From: Seohaeicola saemankumensis
Lineage (GTDB): Bacteria > Pseudomonadota > Alphaproteobacteria > Rhodobacterales > Rhodobacteraceae
NCBI RefSeq assembly: GCF_042678485.1
Contig: NZ_JBHTKR010000002.1
Span: forward strand, 372,001-436,000
Length of the DNA stretch: 64,000 nucleotides
Reading direction: 5' to 3'
Of the stretch, positions 31,515-40,174 are shown piece by piece. The position numbers and the translations under genes are program-made. Position 1 is the first letter of the stretch. Every line of letters starts with the position of its first letter. The notes below the pieces were generated by a model. The model was not told the origin of the DNA. It was given only the letters and a program-made list of their open reading frames with translations, and searched no databases.

Positions 31515-33299
31515 ATGGAGATACTTCCCAAGGGTCGTTTTGCGGCTGCCTTCTGGCTTAGCCTTGCGGTGGCGCTTGTCGGCTATCACCTGGCGCTGAT
31601 TTTTTCCGGGCTCGTGCCCAATCTGGTCAGCAGACCGCTGCACATGGCCTTCATCCTGCCTTTTGCGCTGGTGCTGGGGGCGCGCTCGCGGGCGCATTGG
31701 CTGTCGGGTATCGTTCTGGCCGCACTTGGCGTGGCGGCCGCGCTATGGATCGCGCTCAACAATGACCGGCTTGGCGATCAATACGGGTTTCTCGAGGGGA
31801 ATTTCCAGATCGCTGTCGCCGTGGTGCTGTTGCTGGTCACGCTGGAAACCGCGCGGCGCACGATCGGCTGGCCGCTGCCGCTGGTGGCGCTGGCGGCATT
31901 GCTCTACGGGCTTTACGGGCAGCATATTCCGGGCCAGTTCGGCCATTCCGGCACCCCGCTGGAAAGCTACCTTGGCACGCTGACCATTGCCGAGGGCGGG
32001 ATCTGGGGCAGCCTGACCGGCGTGTCGGTCGGTGTGGTGTCGATCTTCGTGATCTTCGGTGCGGTGCTGAACGCGGGCGAGGCCGGGCAGGGGTTCATGA
32101 ACGTGGCCACAGCCGCCGCCGGACGGCTGAAGGGCGGCGCGGCCAAGGTCTCGGTCATCTCCTCGGCGCTGTTCGGCTCGATCTCGGGCTCTGCCTCGGC
32201 CAATGTCGCCTCGACCGGGGCGATCACCCTGCCGGCCATGACGCGGCTGGGTTACCCCAAACGCCTGTCGGCGGCGGTCGAGGCCGTGGCCTCCTCGGGT
32301 GGGCAGATCATGCCGCCGCTGATGGGGGCAGGGGCCTTCGTCATGGTCGAACTGACGGGCGTGCCCTACACGCAGATCATGGCCGCCGCGATCCTGCCGG
32401 CATTCTTGTATTTCATGGCCGTCTGGGTGGGCATCAACGCCTATGCACAACGCTACGACCTGAGCGGCGTCGCGGCCGAGGATCATCCCGCCCTGCGCGA
32501 TGTCATCGTCACATCCATGTTCTTTCTTGTCCCTTTCGCGGTCCTGCTCTGGGGCATGTTCGGCACGCGTTTTACCCCGGAATATTCAGCCGCAATGGCC
32601 ATCCTGTCGGGTTTCCTGCTGCTGTTCATCAACGGGAATTTCGAAAGTCGCAGCAGCCAGATCATCGAACGGCTGATCATGGCCGTGATGACAGCAGCAC
32701 GGCAGGTGTCGCTGATCGCGTCAATCATCCTGTGCGCGTCCATCATCATCGGGGTGCTGTCGATCACCGGGCTTGGGGTCAAGATCACCTCGCTGATCCT
32801 GGAGGGATCGGGCGGGTTGCTGTGGCCCTCGCTGTTGCTGACGGCGCTGGCCTGTCTGCTGCTGGGGATGGAGGTGCCGACAACGGCGGCCTATGTGATC
32901 TGCGTTTCGGTGGCGGGGCCGGCATTGACGCAACTGGGGCTGGAACCGTTGCAGGCCCATCTTTTCGTGTTCTGGTTCGCACTGCTGTCCACGATCACGC
33001 CGCCGGTCTGCGGCGCGGTGTTCATCGCCGCCGGCATGATTGGCGAGAACTGGCTGAAAGTGGCGCTGACCGCCATGGCGCTGGGTGTCGGTCTCTACAT
33101 CATACCGCTGGGCATGATTGCCAACCCGGACCTGCTGCGCCTGGCCGAGAGCCCGCTGGCCGCAATCATTGCCGTGATCCGTGTCGGGATCGGCCTGATC
33201 CTGATCTCGAACGCGATTATCGGCACGGCGCATCCGGTGCTGCGCCTGGTCATGGTGGCGGCGGGTCTTCTGCTGGTCTTTTCAGGCATCTGGATCTGA
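31515..33299 (+). CDS. TRAP transporter fused (4TM/12TM) permease
   Basis: This 594-residue inner-membrane protein is the fused small and large TRAP permease typical of TAXI systems. The large-subunit DctM-like blocks are clear: SSALFGSISGSASANVASTGAITLPAM and AAVEAVASSGGQIMPPLMGAGAF in the first half, and EVPTTAAYVICVSVAGPAL then STITPPVCGAVFIAAG in the second (all in the 12-helix part). It starts MEILPKGRFAAAFWLSL. The binding protein is encoded just upstream. The two genes form one transport unit, with no sensor kinase beside them. Confidence 0.92.
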   Translation: MEILPKGRFAAAFWLSLAVALVGYHLALIFSGLVPNLVSRPLHMAFILPFALVLGARSRAHWLSGIVLAALGVAAALWIALNNDRLGDQYGFLEGNFQIAVAVVLLLVTLETARRTIGWPLPLVALAALLYGLYGQHIPGQFGHSGTPLESYLGTLTIAEGGIWGSLTGVSVGVVSIFVIFGAVLNAGEAGQGFMNVATAAAGRLKGGAAKVSVISSALFGSISGSASANVASTGAITLPAMTRLGYPKRLSAAVEAVASSGGQIMPPLMGAGAFVMVELTGVPYTQIMAAAILPAFLYFMAVWVGINAYAQRYDLSGVAAEDHPALRDVIVTSMFFLVPFAVLLWGMFGTRFTPEYSAAMAILSGFLLLFINGNFESRSSQIIERLIMAVMTAARQVSLIASIILCASIIIGVLSITGLGVKITSLILEGSGGLLWPSLLLTALACLLLGMEVPTTAAYVICVSVAGPALTQLGLEPLQAHLFVFWFALLSTITPPVCGAVFIAAGMIGENWLKVALTAMALGVGLYIIPLGMIANPDLLRLAESPLAAIIAVIRVGIGLILISNAIIGTAHPVLRLVMVAAGLLLVFSGIWI

Positions 33300-33356
33300 C
33301 ACCTGCGGCGCGGCAGCGGGGACCGAACCACGCGATAAGGCGCGCGGATCGGAAAG

Positions 33357-33378
33357 GGCCCCCGGCAGTTTCGGGGCC
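33357..33378 (+). terminator. Hairpin after the TRAP permease gene (probable terminator)
   Basis: GGCCCC (33357-33362) pairs with GGGGCC (33373-33378) about a 10-base loop, followed by AATTTG. It lies 58 bases after the permease stop. The short U-run makes it a moderate candidate. Confidence 0.4.
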
Positions 33379-33455
33379 AATTTGCCATGGTCGCGCCTTT
33401 CGACACGCGCCCCCCTTTTCTGCCGGTTCGTTTCGGGGCACAAATACCGTGAACG

Positions 33456-33490
33456 CTGCCCCCTTGCGGCCAAATCGGCCAGGGGGGCAG
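33456..33490. repeat. Long inverted repeat in an intergenic region
   Basis: CTGCCCCC (33456-33463) is complementary to GGGGGCAG (33483-33490). An inner stem GGCC/GGCC (33468-33471 and 33477-33480) stacks inside it. There is no U-tract on either side, so it may be a structured RNA or protein site rather than a terminator. Confidence 0.5.
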
Positions 33491-33734
33491 GTCAGGTCGC
33501 GGTATGGTGCTGTGTGATGCCCAGTTGCGGGTGATGTTGCAGGCGTGATCGAGCGTGTTCCATTTACAAGGTGATCCGAGTTAGCCCTTGTGTGCCCCTT
33601 CCGGCGAATGCCCGAGGCACGAGAAAGGCCATGATATCGTCTTCCCGGAGGTCCGGTCAGCGACCCATCTTCCGAGGCAGGCCATCGATCGCCAGGAACC
33701 TGGGTGTAACGGATAAACGAGCGGGGAAGACAGG

Positions 33735-35006
33735 ATGCCTGACGTGGACGCGGAGCAGATTCCGAAATCGGTAACATCAGCCGGCGTTGCATGGGCCAGT
33801 GTGGTGTCTTTCACCACGACCTGCGCCATTGTCTATCTCTACCGACCCTTCGACCATATCGTGCCATCTGCCCTGTTTGTCCTGGGCAGCATGGTCGTCA
33901 CGATATTCGCGGTGGATGTCCTGGTCTACAAGGTGCATCGGCGCGCTTCGACCGGGATGGATTATGCGCGCCCCGACCTCTCGCTGCGACGCGGATTGAC
34001 GAAGGTTCTGGGCCTTTACGCGACCTTCGGGATCATCGCGCTGCTTTACGCGATCTTTCCCGTCTATCAGAACGACAATTACCAGCAGTTCATTTCACTG
34101 GCGCAAAGGCTGATCTTGCCCGTGGCGATCCTGGCGCTGCCCTATATCCTGATCGTGGACATGTACCAGAAATCTCCGAAGGACGGGTATTGGCACATCG
34201 GGCAGATCGTGACGCTGAATTGGGGCCAGGTTGACCGGGCTGTCGCCTGGGGCCACATGCGCGGCTGGATCATCAAGGGGTTCTTCCTGCCGCTGATGTT
34301 CGGGTATTTCTGCGGGTCGCTGGACACGTTCATGCGCTACGATTTCAACGCGGTCGAGGATTTCGTGGCGCTTTACGGATGTCTCTATACGCTTGCGTTC
34401 TTCTACGACCTCAGCATTGCGACGATCGGATATGCCACGACCTTCCGGCCGCTGGATACCCATATCAGATCGGCTGAACCTACGGCGCTTGGCTGGATCG
34501 TCTGCCTGATGTGCTATGCCCCGATCTGGGACTTCGTCTCCGGAAGCTATCTGAACTACGACACGGATTGGCAATGGGGCGCCTGGCTTTGGGACGATCC
34601 GGTTCTCTATCGTGTCTGGGGCATGCTGATCCTGATGTGCCTGAGCGTCTATATCTATGCATCAGCGCAATTCGGATGCCGGTTCTCGAACCTGACCCAT
34701 CGCGGCATCATCACCAGCGGTCCCTACAGATGGACCAAGCACCCCGCCTACGTTTTCAAGAACATATCGTGGTGGCTGATTTCGATCCCCTTCATTCCGG
34801 GCGACGGCGCGCCGGAAACCGCGATCAGGAATTGCCTGCTGCTGGCCTGCGTCAGCGGCATCTATTTCCTGCGCGCCAAGACCGAGGAACGGCATCTGTC
34901 GCAGGACCCTGACTATGTTGCCTATGCCCGCTGGATCGAAAAATATGGAATCTTCAGCTGGGTACCCCGCATCCCCTATATGGGCTGGGTCGGCTACAAG
35001 GTCTGA
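33735..35006 (+). CDS. Isoprenylcysteine carboxyl methyltransferase-like membrane protein
   Basis: The 423-residue protein has about ten hydrophobic segments. Its C-terminal region (about residues 315-415) has the ICMT/PEMT-type SAM-binding pattern: RGIITSGPYRWTKHPAYVFKN followed by RAKTEERHLSQDPDYVAYARW. This matches bacterial ICMT-like proteins that methylate lipids or small molecules at the membrane. The N-terminal ~250 residues are a family-specific membrane region that I cannot name. It is the only gene between the TRAP set and the Lrp gene. Its methyl acceptor is unknown. Confidence 0.8.
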   Translation: MPDVDAEQIPKSVTSAGVAWASVVSFTTTCAIVYLYRPFDHIVPSALFVLGSMVVTIFAVDVLVYKVHRRASTGMDYARPDLSLRRGLTKVLGLYATFGIIALLYAIFPVYQNDNYQQFISLAQRLILPVAILALPYILIVDMYQKSPKDGYWHIGQIVTLNWGQVDRAVAWGHMRGWIIKGFFLPLMFGYFCGSLDTFMRYDFNAVEDFVALYGCLYTLAFFYDLSIATIGYATTFRPLDTHIRSAEPTALGWIVCLMCYAPIWDFVSGSYLNYDTDWQWGAWLWDDPVLYRVWGMLILMCLSVYIYASAQFGCRFSNLTHRGIITSGPYRWTKHPAYVFKNISWWLISIPFIPGDGAPETAIRNCLLLACVSGIYFLRAKTEERHLSQDPDYVAYARWIEKYGIFSWVPRIPYMGWVGYKV

Positions 35007-35040
35007 GCTGGGCGGCTGAGGGCGCGGGACCGGACCGGGA

Positions 35041-35499
35041 TCACGGGCTGACAGGCATGGCAAAGCCCGTCTTGACCCGGTCCATCACGGCACTGGTGCG
35101 AAACCGCAGGACATTGTCCTCGGCAAAGAAATAGCGGCGCGTGAAATCCTCGTAATCGGCCATGTCGCGCGCGGAAATGATCAGAAAGAAATCAGCGTTT
35201 CCCGTGACATAGTAGCATTGCATGACCTCTGGTGCGGCCTGCATGCGCGCCTTGAAACGGTCAAGATCGGCCATGCGCTCGTTCTGCAAGGTGACCTCGA
35301 CGATCAGGATCAGCCCGCGACCCACGCGATCTGGCCGCAGGATGGCGATCTCGGCCTCGATCACGCCCGAGGCGCGCAGTTTTGCCAGCCGTTTGCGGCA
35401 GGCATCGGGCGAGAGGCCAACCATGGGGGCCAGCGCCTCGGCGGTCAGGCGCGCGTTGTCCTGCAAGGCATCAAGAATAAGGCCATCGAATCTGTCCAT
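35041..35499 (-). CDS. Lrp/AsnC family transcriptional regulator
   Basis: The 152-residue protein has an N-terminal winged helix (about 1-60, LAPMVGLSPDACRKRLAKL as recognition region) and a C-terminal RAM domain (about 65-145, MQCYYVTGNADFFLIISARD), which usually binds an amino acid. It is divergent from the PLP enzyme/M24/racemase operon, with 180 bases between starts, and is its most likely regulator. That fits an operon for use of an amino-acid-like compound. Confidence 0.92.
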   Translation of the reverse strand: MDRFDGLILDALQDNARLTAEALAPMVGLSPDACRKRLAKLRASGVIEAEIAILRPDRVGRGLILIVEVTLQNERMADLDRFKARMQAAPEVMQCYYVTGNADFFLIISARDMADYEDFTRRYFFAEDNVLRFRTSAVMDRVKTGFAMPVSP

Positions 35500-35679
35500 G
35501 CCCGCAGCATGGCGTAAAATCCGACCACGGCGAAGCCCCGGTCATGCTGTGGGCCGGTTTTTTGCCAATCAGGCCCGCCGCGCGCCGATTTCCGGCCTGC
35601 ATCGGGGATTAGTTTCCGGGAATGGCCTGCCGCCCTGCGCTAGGCTGGCAGGCAGACAGGCGCAGTGATGAGGGCAACC

Positions 35680-36726
35680 ATGATCGACCGATGCGACAAC
35701 CCCTGGCGCGGGCAGGGTCTTGCGATCGATGCGCCATGGCCCCACGCCGATGCACGCGCCGTGGCGCGGCTTCTGGCCCTTTGTCCCGCCCATGCCCCGA
35801 CGCCGCTGCGCGATTGCCCTGCGCTTGCCACGCGCGCGGGTGTCGCAAAGCTGCATGTCAAGGACGAGCGCGGGCGCATGGGGCTTGGCAGTTTCAAGGC
35901 CCTCGGGGCCGCACATGCCATCGCGCGGCAGGCCGCCGCCGCGGTGCAGGGCGACCGGTGGGACAGGGCATTGACAGACCGCAGTTATGTCACGGCCAGC
36001 GCGGGCAATCATGGGCTGTCCGTCGCGGCCGCCGCCCGTTTGTTCGGTGCCCGCGCGATCATCTACCTGGCCGAAACCGTGCCACAGGCCTTTGCCGCCC
36101 GGCTTGAGGCGAAAGGCGCGAAGGTCATGCGCGAAGGCGCCACCTACGAGGACAGCATGGCCGCCGCCGAACGCGCCGCGCGCGCGCAGGGCTGGACCCT
36201 GCTGTCTGACAGCTCATGGCCGGGCTATACCGAACTGCCTTTGCTGGTGATGGAAGGCTATCTGCAACTGGCCGATGAGGCTGCGGATCAGATCGACGCG
36301 CCGCCCAGCCACATCCTGTTGCAGGCAGGCGTTGGTGGCATGGCCGCCGCGGTGGCCGCACTTGCCCGCGCCAGATGGGGGGATGCACCACAGATCATCG
36401 TGGTCGAACCCGCCGCCGCCCCGGCGCTGATCGACAGCATTCGCGCCGGTCATCTGGTGGACAGCACGGGGCCCGTATCCAACATGGGGCGGCTGGATTG
36501 CAAGACCGCGTCGATGATCGCGCTGAAGGGGCTGTCGCGCGATGCCGATCTTTTCGTGACCATCAGCGATGACGAGGCCGCCACCGGTGCGGCGATCCTG
36601 GCCGACCACGGGCTTGCGACCACACCCTCCGGCGGGGCGGGGTTGTCTGCCTTGCTGGCGGGGCTTGACCTTGGGCGCCGCGCGCGGGTGCTTGCGATCC
36701 TCAGCGAGGGGCGCGAGGATGGCTGA
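35680..36726 (+). CDS. PLP-dependent ammonia-lyase (diaminopropionate ammonia-lyase-like)
   Basis: The 348-residue enzyme is a fold-type II PLP protein. The Schiff-base lysine is residue 73 in GLGSFKALG, the phosphate loop is SAGNHG, and the C-terminal TPSGGAG is the usual cofactor-ring region. The block VKDERGRMGLGSFKALG is most like diaminopropionate ammonia-lyase, with EutB (ectoine catabolism) as a relative. ATG at 35680 has GAGGG six bases upstream; GTG 35665 and ATG 35668 are other options. It is the first gene of a three-gene operon, overlapping the M24 gene by 8 bases. Confidence 0.85.
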   Translation: MIDRCDNPWRGQGLAIDAPWPHADARAVARLLALCPAHAPTPLRDCPALATRAGVAKLHVKDERGRMGLGSFKALGAAHAIARQAAAAVQGDRWDRALTDRSYVTASAGNHGLSVAAAARLFGARAIIYLAETVPQAFAARLEAKGAKVMREGATYEDSMAAAERAARAQGWTLLSDSSWPGYTELPLLVMEGYLQLADEAADQIDAPPSHILLQAGVGGMAAAVAALARARWGDAPQIIVVEPAAAPALIDSIRAGHLVDSTGPVSNMGRLDCKTASMIALKGLSRDADLFVTISDDEAATGAAILADHGLATTPSGGAGLSALLAGLDLGRRARVLAILSEGREDG

Positions 36727-37882
36727 CCGATCGTTGATCTTCCCCGCGCAAGAATACCGCGACCGCACCGCAAGATTGCAGCAGGAAATTGCGCGAGCGG
36801 GCATGGACGCACTGTTTTTGACGGCCCCGGCTGATATCTTCTATGTCACGGGATTTCTGACCCGCTTCTGGGAAAGCCCGGCGCGGCCCTGGTTCGTCGT
36901 GATCCCGCGCAGCGGCGATCCGGTTGCCGTGATCCCCGCCATCGGCGAGGCGCTGATGGCGCGCACCTGGATGCCGCAGATCCGGACCTGGGATGCGCCC
37001 GATCCGCGCGACGACGGGATCAGTCTGCTGGCGGATGTGCTGGGGGATCTGGTGGCCGAACAGGGCTGCATCGGCCTGCCGATGGGGCTTGAGACGCATC
37101 TGCGGATGCCGCTTGGCGATTACGCCGACCTGTGCCGCAGGCTTGCGCCGCGCCGCTTCGCGGATGCCACAGGCGTCGTGCAACATGTGCGCGAGGTCAA
37201 ATCCGCCGCCGAGATTGCCAAGATCCGGGCCAGTTGCGTGATTGCCGGCCGTGCCTTCGACGCCGTGCCGCAGATCGCGCGGCGGGGGCGCGGCCTTGAC
37301 GTCGTGTTTCGCGACTTTCAGGTGCTTCTGCTCCGGGAAGGGGCCGATTGGGTCAGCTATGTCGCGGGCGGGGCCGGGCCGGATGGCTATGGCGATGTCA
37401 TCTCGCCCGCTGGCGCGCAGCCTTTGCAGGACGGGGATGTTCTGATGCTGGACACTGGCGCGGTGCGCGAAGGGTATTTCTGCGATTTCGACCGCAATTT
37501 TGCCATTGGCGCCGCCTCGGATCTGGCGCGCCGCACCCATGCCGCGCTCTGGCAGGCGACCGAGGATGTGTTGCAGGCCCTGCGCCCCGGCATGCTGGCC
37601 TGTGATGCCCATCGGATGCTGTGCGACGGGCTGACGCGCCGGGGCGCGACACCGGGGGCAGGGCGGCTGGGGCATGGGTTGGGTGTCACGCTGACCGAAT
37701 GGCCTTCATTCACGCCCCTGGACAGAACCGAACTGCGCGAAGGGATGGTTCTGACGCTGGAACCCGGCGCCGCCACCGCGGATGGACGTATCATGGTGCA
37801 TGAAGAAAACATCGTCCTGCGGGCCGATGGGTGTGAATTGCTGTCGCCGCGCGCGCCGCATGACCTGCCGGAGATCCTGTGA
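36719..37882 (+). CDS. M24 family metallopeptidase (creatinase/aminopeptidase P-like)
   Basis: The 387-residue protein has the pita-bread metal ligands in order: two Asp in MLDTGAVREGYFCDFDRNF, His in RLGHGLGV, Glu in TLEPGAAT and Glu in MVHEENIVL. The N-terminal creatinase-like domain covers about residues 1-150. The family cleaves Xaa-Pro bonds, creatine or ring amides; ectoine hydrolase (DoeA/EutD) is a member, and gene context here recalls ectoine use. The start overlaps the PLP-lyase stop by 8 bases, and its stop overlaps the next ATG (TGATG), so the three genes are translationally coupled. Confidence 0.88.
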   Translation: MADRSLIFPAQEYRDRTARLQQEIARAGMDALFLTAPADIFYVTGFLTRFWESPARPWFVVIPRSGDPVAVIPAIGEALMARTWMPQIRTWDAPDPRDDGISLLADVLGDLVAEQGCIGLPMGLETHLRMPLGDYADLCRRLAPRRFADATGVVQHVREVKSAAEIAKIRASCVIAGRAFDAVPQIARRGRGLDVVFRDFQVLLLREGADWVSYVAGGAGPDGYGDVISPAGAQPLQDGDVLMLDTGAVREGYFCDFDRNFAIGAASDLARRTHAALWQATEDVLQALRPGMLACDAHRMLCDGLTRRGATPGAGRLGHGLGVTLTEWPSFTPLDRTELREGMVLTLEPGAATADGRIMVHEENIVLRADGCELLSPRAPHDLPEIL

Positions 37883-38628
37883 TGTCGGGCTATCCCTATC
37901 GGCTGACGACTGGGCACACCCCCACCCTGGGGTTGATCGTGCTGCAGGTCGACGAAACGATTGAACAGGATTTTCGCCGCCTTCTTGCACCGGAACAGGT
38001 CAAGTTGCATGTCAGCCGCGTGCCATCGGGCGCGGAATTGACGCCTGATACAATTGCCGGGATGGAGGCTGAACTGGCCCCGGCCGCAGCACTGTTGCCG
38101 CCCGCGGCCCATTTCGATGCCGTCGGCTATGCCTGTACATCTGGCACCACGCTGATCGGGGCCGCGCGCGTGCATGCGCTGGTGGCGCAGGCCGTGCAAA
38201 CCCGCGCCGTCACCGATCCCCTGACCGCCGCCCTTGCCGCGATCGACGCGCTTGGGCTGCGACAGGTCGGCATCGTGTCGCCTTATGTGGCATCCGTTGC
38301 AGGGCCGATCCGCCGCGCCTTCGAGACCGGCGGGATAAACGTGCCCGCAACCGTATCCTTCGGCGAAGAGGTCGAGGCGCGCGTCGCCCGGATCGATCCG
38401 GTCTCGATCGCGGATGCGGCGCGCGATCTTGCGCGTGATACTGCGCTGGACGGCCTGTTTCTGTCCTGCACCAATCTGCGAACACTGGACATCATACCCA
38501 CGCTCGAGGCCGAACTGGGCCTGCCGGTCCTGTCATCCAACCAGGTGCTGTGCTGGCACATGGCGAAACTGGCAGGAATCGATGCCGGACGCCAGGCGCC
38601 GGGCCGGATATTCGCGCCGGGCCGCTGA
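37882..38628 (+). CDS. Asp/Glu racemase superfamily (maleate isomerase/arylmalonate decarboxylase-like) protein
   Basis: The 248-residue protein has the two catalytic cysteine sites of the Asp/Glu racemase superfamily, GYACTSGTT (about residue 84) and LSCTNLRT (about residue 197), with the spacing of maleate cis-trans isomerase and arylmalonate decarboxylase. EutA of ectoine catabolism belongs here too. It is the last gene of the PLP-lyase/M24 operon, starting inside the M24 stop codon. Together with the divergent Lrp gene the operon resembles part of an eut/doe ectoine set without eutC, eutE or the ueh transporter, so the substrate remains open. Confidence 0.85.
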   Translation: MSGYPYRLTTGHTPTLGLIVLQVDETIEQDFRRLLAPEQVKLHVSRVPSGAELTPDTIAGMEAELAPAAALLPPAAHFDAVGYACTSGTTLIGAARVHALVAQAVQTRAVTDPLTAALAAIDALGLRQVGIVSPYVASVAGPIRRAFETGGINVPATVSFGEEVEARVARIDPVSIADAARDLARDTALDGLFLSCTNLRTLDIIPTLEAELGLPVLSSNQVLCWHMAKLAGIDAGRQAPGRIFAPGR

Positions 38629-38861
38629 TCCGCCCAGGCGCCGCCCCTTCCGCAGCAAAGTCCCGAAGTGCAAGCGTCAATTCCGACGGGAATGCGGCGC
38701 TTTGGGCGTTGTTTCGCGCAACTGTGGCAGAATTCGGCAGGACACCGCCCGCTTTTTTGCAAGAGGACGGAAAAGACCCAACTCTGGCCTGATCTTTGCC
38801 AAGTTCGGTCGGCAGGCTCAGATCAGAGCCTCGGATGATCCGAGCCGTCGAGGAGCAGAGA

Positions 38862-39638
38862 ATGAACGATCGGGCAAGCCGACTTCATGTCAGAGCCAAT
38901 GGCCGCGCGCGGGGCCCCCTTGCGAAGGCCGGGGCTGCGGCAGCAATGCTGGTGGCCGCATGCACTCTTTTTGCAGGGGCAGGGCCGGCAAAGGCCGCCT
39001 CGGATCATTTTCTGACGGCCCGGATGACCGTCTCATCGCCGGCAGGCGCCAAGAACCTGTGCGCGCGTTATGGTTGGGCCTGTTCAAGGTCCAGCGCGCC
39101 GACCCCGATCGCGGGACCTGATCTGGATCTGGCGATCCGGATGAACCGGCAGATCAACCGGCAGGTCAGCTCGATCTCGGATCAGGGGCAATACGGACGT
39201 GCCGAATATTGGGCCTTGCCGACAGGGCGGGGCGGTGATTGCGAGGATTTCGCCCTGATCAAGAAAAAGCGCTTGATCGAGGCCGGGATCGATCCGCAGA
39301 TGTTGCTGATCTCGACCGCCCTTGACCGCAACCGCAATGCCCATGCCGTGCTGATCATGCGTACCGTCCATGGCGATTTCGTGCTGGATAACCTGCGCGA
39401 TGAGGTGCTGCACTGGCGTCAGACCGGATATACCTATTTGCGCATGCAGGATCCGGCCAACCCGTCGCGCTGGACGGCCGTCATTGATGGTGGGATCCTG
39501 CGCAACGACACCGCTGTGGCAACACCGCGTCTTGTCCAGCGGGCAACCCCCGTGGCTGCCGCTGTGGCAGCTCCTGCGGCGGTCCTGTCAACGGCGTCAT
39601 CAGCCCGGTCATCCGTGCCTTTCGAACCGTCCCGCTGA
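38862..39638 (+). CDS. Transglutaminase-like cysteine peptidase (BTLCP)
   Basis: This 258-residue exported protein has an N-terminal hydrophobic segment (about 22-45, AAAAMLVAACTLFAGAGPA). The bacterial transglutaminase-like peptidase domain follows: catalytic Cys in GRGGDCEDFAL, His in NRNAHAVLIMR and Asp in FVLDNLRD. Family members include LapG-type periplasmic proteases that cut large adhesins under c-di-GMP control, but many relatives are uncharacterised and no lapD is nearby. ATG 38862 has AGGAG six bases upstream. The Ala/Val-rich tail is low in complexity. Confidence 0.88.
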   Translation: MNDRASRLHVRANGRARGPLAKAGAAAAMLVAACTLFAGAGPAKAASDHFLTARMTVSSPAGAKNLCARYGWACSRSSAPTPIAGPDLDLAIRMNRQINRQVSSISDQGQYGRAEYWALPTGRGGDCEDFALIKKKRLIEAGIDPQMLLISTALDRNRNAHAVLIMRTVHGDFVLDNLRDEVLHWRQTGYTYLRMQDPANPSRWTAVIDGGILRNDTAVATPRLVQRATPVAAAVAAPAAVLSTASSARSSVPFEPSR

Positions 39639-39681
39639 ACCGGCTTCCCTGCAGGATGACCCCTGCCGGTCATGTCCGGCG

Positions 39682-40020
39682 TCAGTCGGCCGTGCCGCGC
39701 CCTTCGCAGCCCTCACGCCTATCCGAGGTCTGAACGGCGCGGTCGATCCCGGTTGGCGACGAAAAAAGCGGCTGATCCGCCGCATCGTCAAGCCAGGCCG
39801 GGATATCCAGCAGCAGAAGGTCATAGCAATCCAGTCGGGCCCCGGCATCAGGGGCTTCCGCGCATTCCAGATAACGATCCAGGAAGGCACGCTTTATCCC
39901 TGTGGGATCGGTCACCTGCGCGCTGGCCTGGGGGGACATCAGTACCACGGTCAGTCCCGCAGCAAGAAACACCTGTTCGACCATCGCGCCGGGCTGTGTG
40001 TGGAACCGTCTGGATGTCAT
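39682..40020 (-). CDS. Small exported protein of unknown function
   Basis: The 112-residue protein starts MTSRRFHTQPGAMVEQVFL and has a signal-peptide-like stretch (about residues 16-34, ending SPQASAQ). A short mature region follows with two Cys (YLECAEAP and RLDCYDLL) that could form a disulfide. An internal ATG at 39984 gives a 100-residue form. I recognise no family. The CAEAP...LDCYD pattern recalls small periplasmic proteins with DUF1311-like features. It is convergent with the BTLCP peptidase gene, with 43 bases between stops. Confidence 0.6.
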   Translation of the reverse strand: MTSRRFHTQPGAMVEQVFLAAGLTVVLMSPQASAQVTDPTGIKRAFLDRYLECAEAPDAGARLDCYDLLLLDIPAWLDDAADQPLFSSPTGIDRAVQTSDRREGCEGRGTAD

Positions 40021-40174
40021 TTCACTATCGCTTCTTGCAATTTGTCGGCCTGGTCAGGACAGCCTGGCCGTGAACCCAGCCTTATGTGGCGCGGTTGAGG
40101 CCGGATCGGCCGATCATCATGAACAGCCGATCCGGGCAGAGTGTATGAAGTCCCATGCGCCAGGTGATGCGCGA

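Larger units (their letters stand above)
33300..33734. other. Gene-free spacer with hairpins
   Basis: These 435 bases separate the TRAP permease from the methyltransferase gene. They hold two inverted repeats (33357-33378 and 33456-33490) and no supported gene; the short open frames on both strands lack good starts. The right part should hold the promoter of the downstream gene. Confidence 0.6.
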
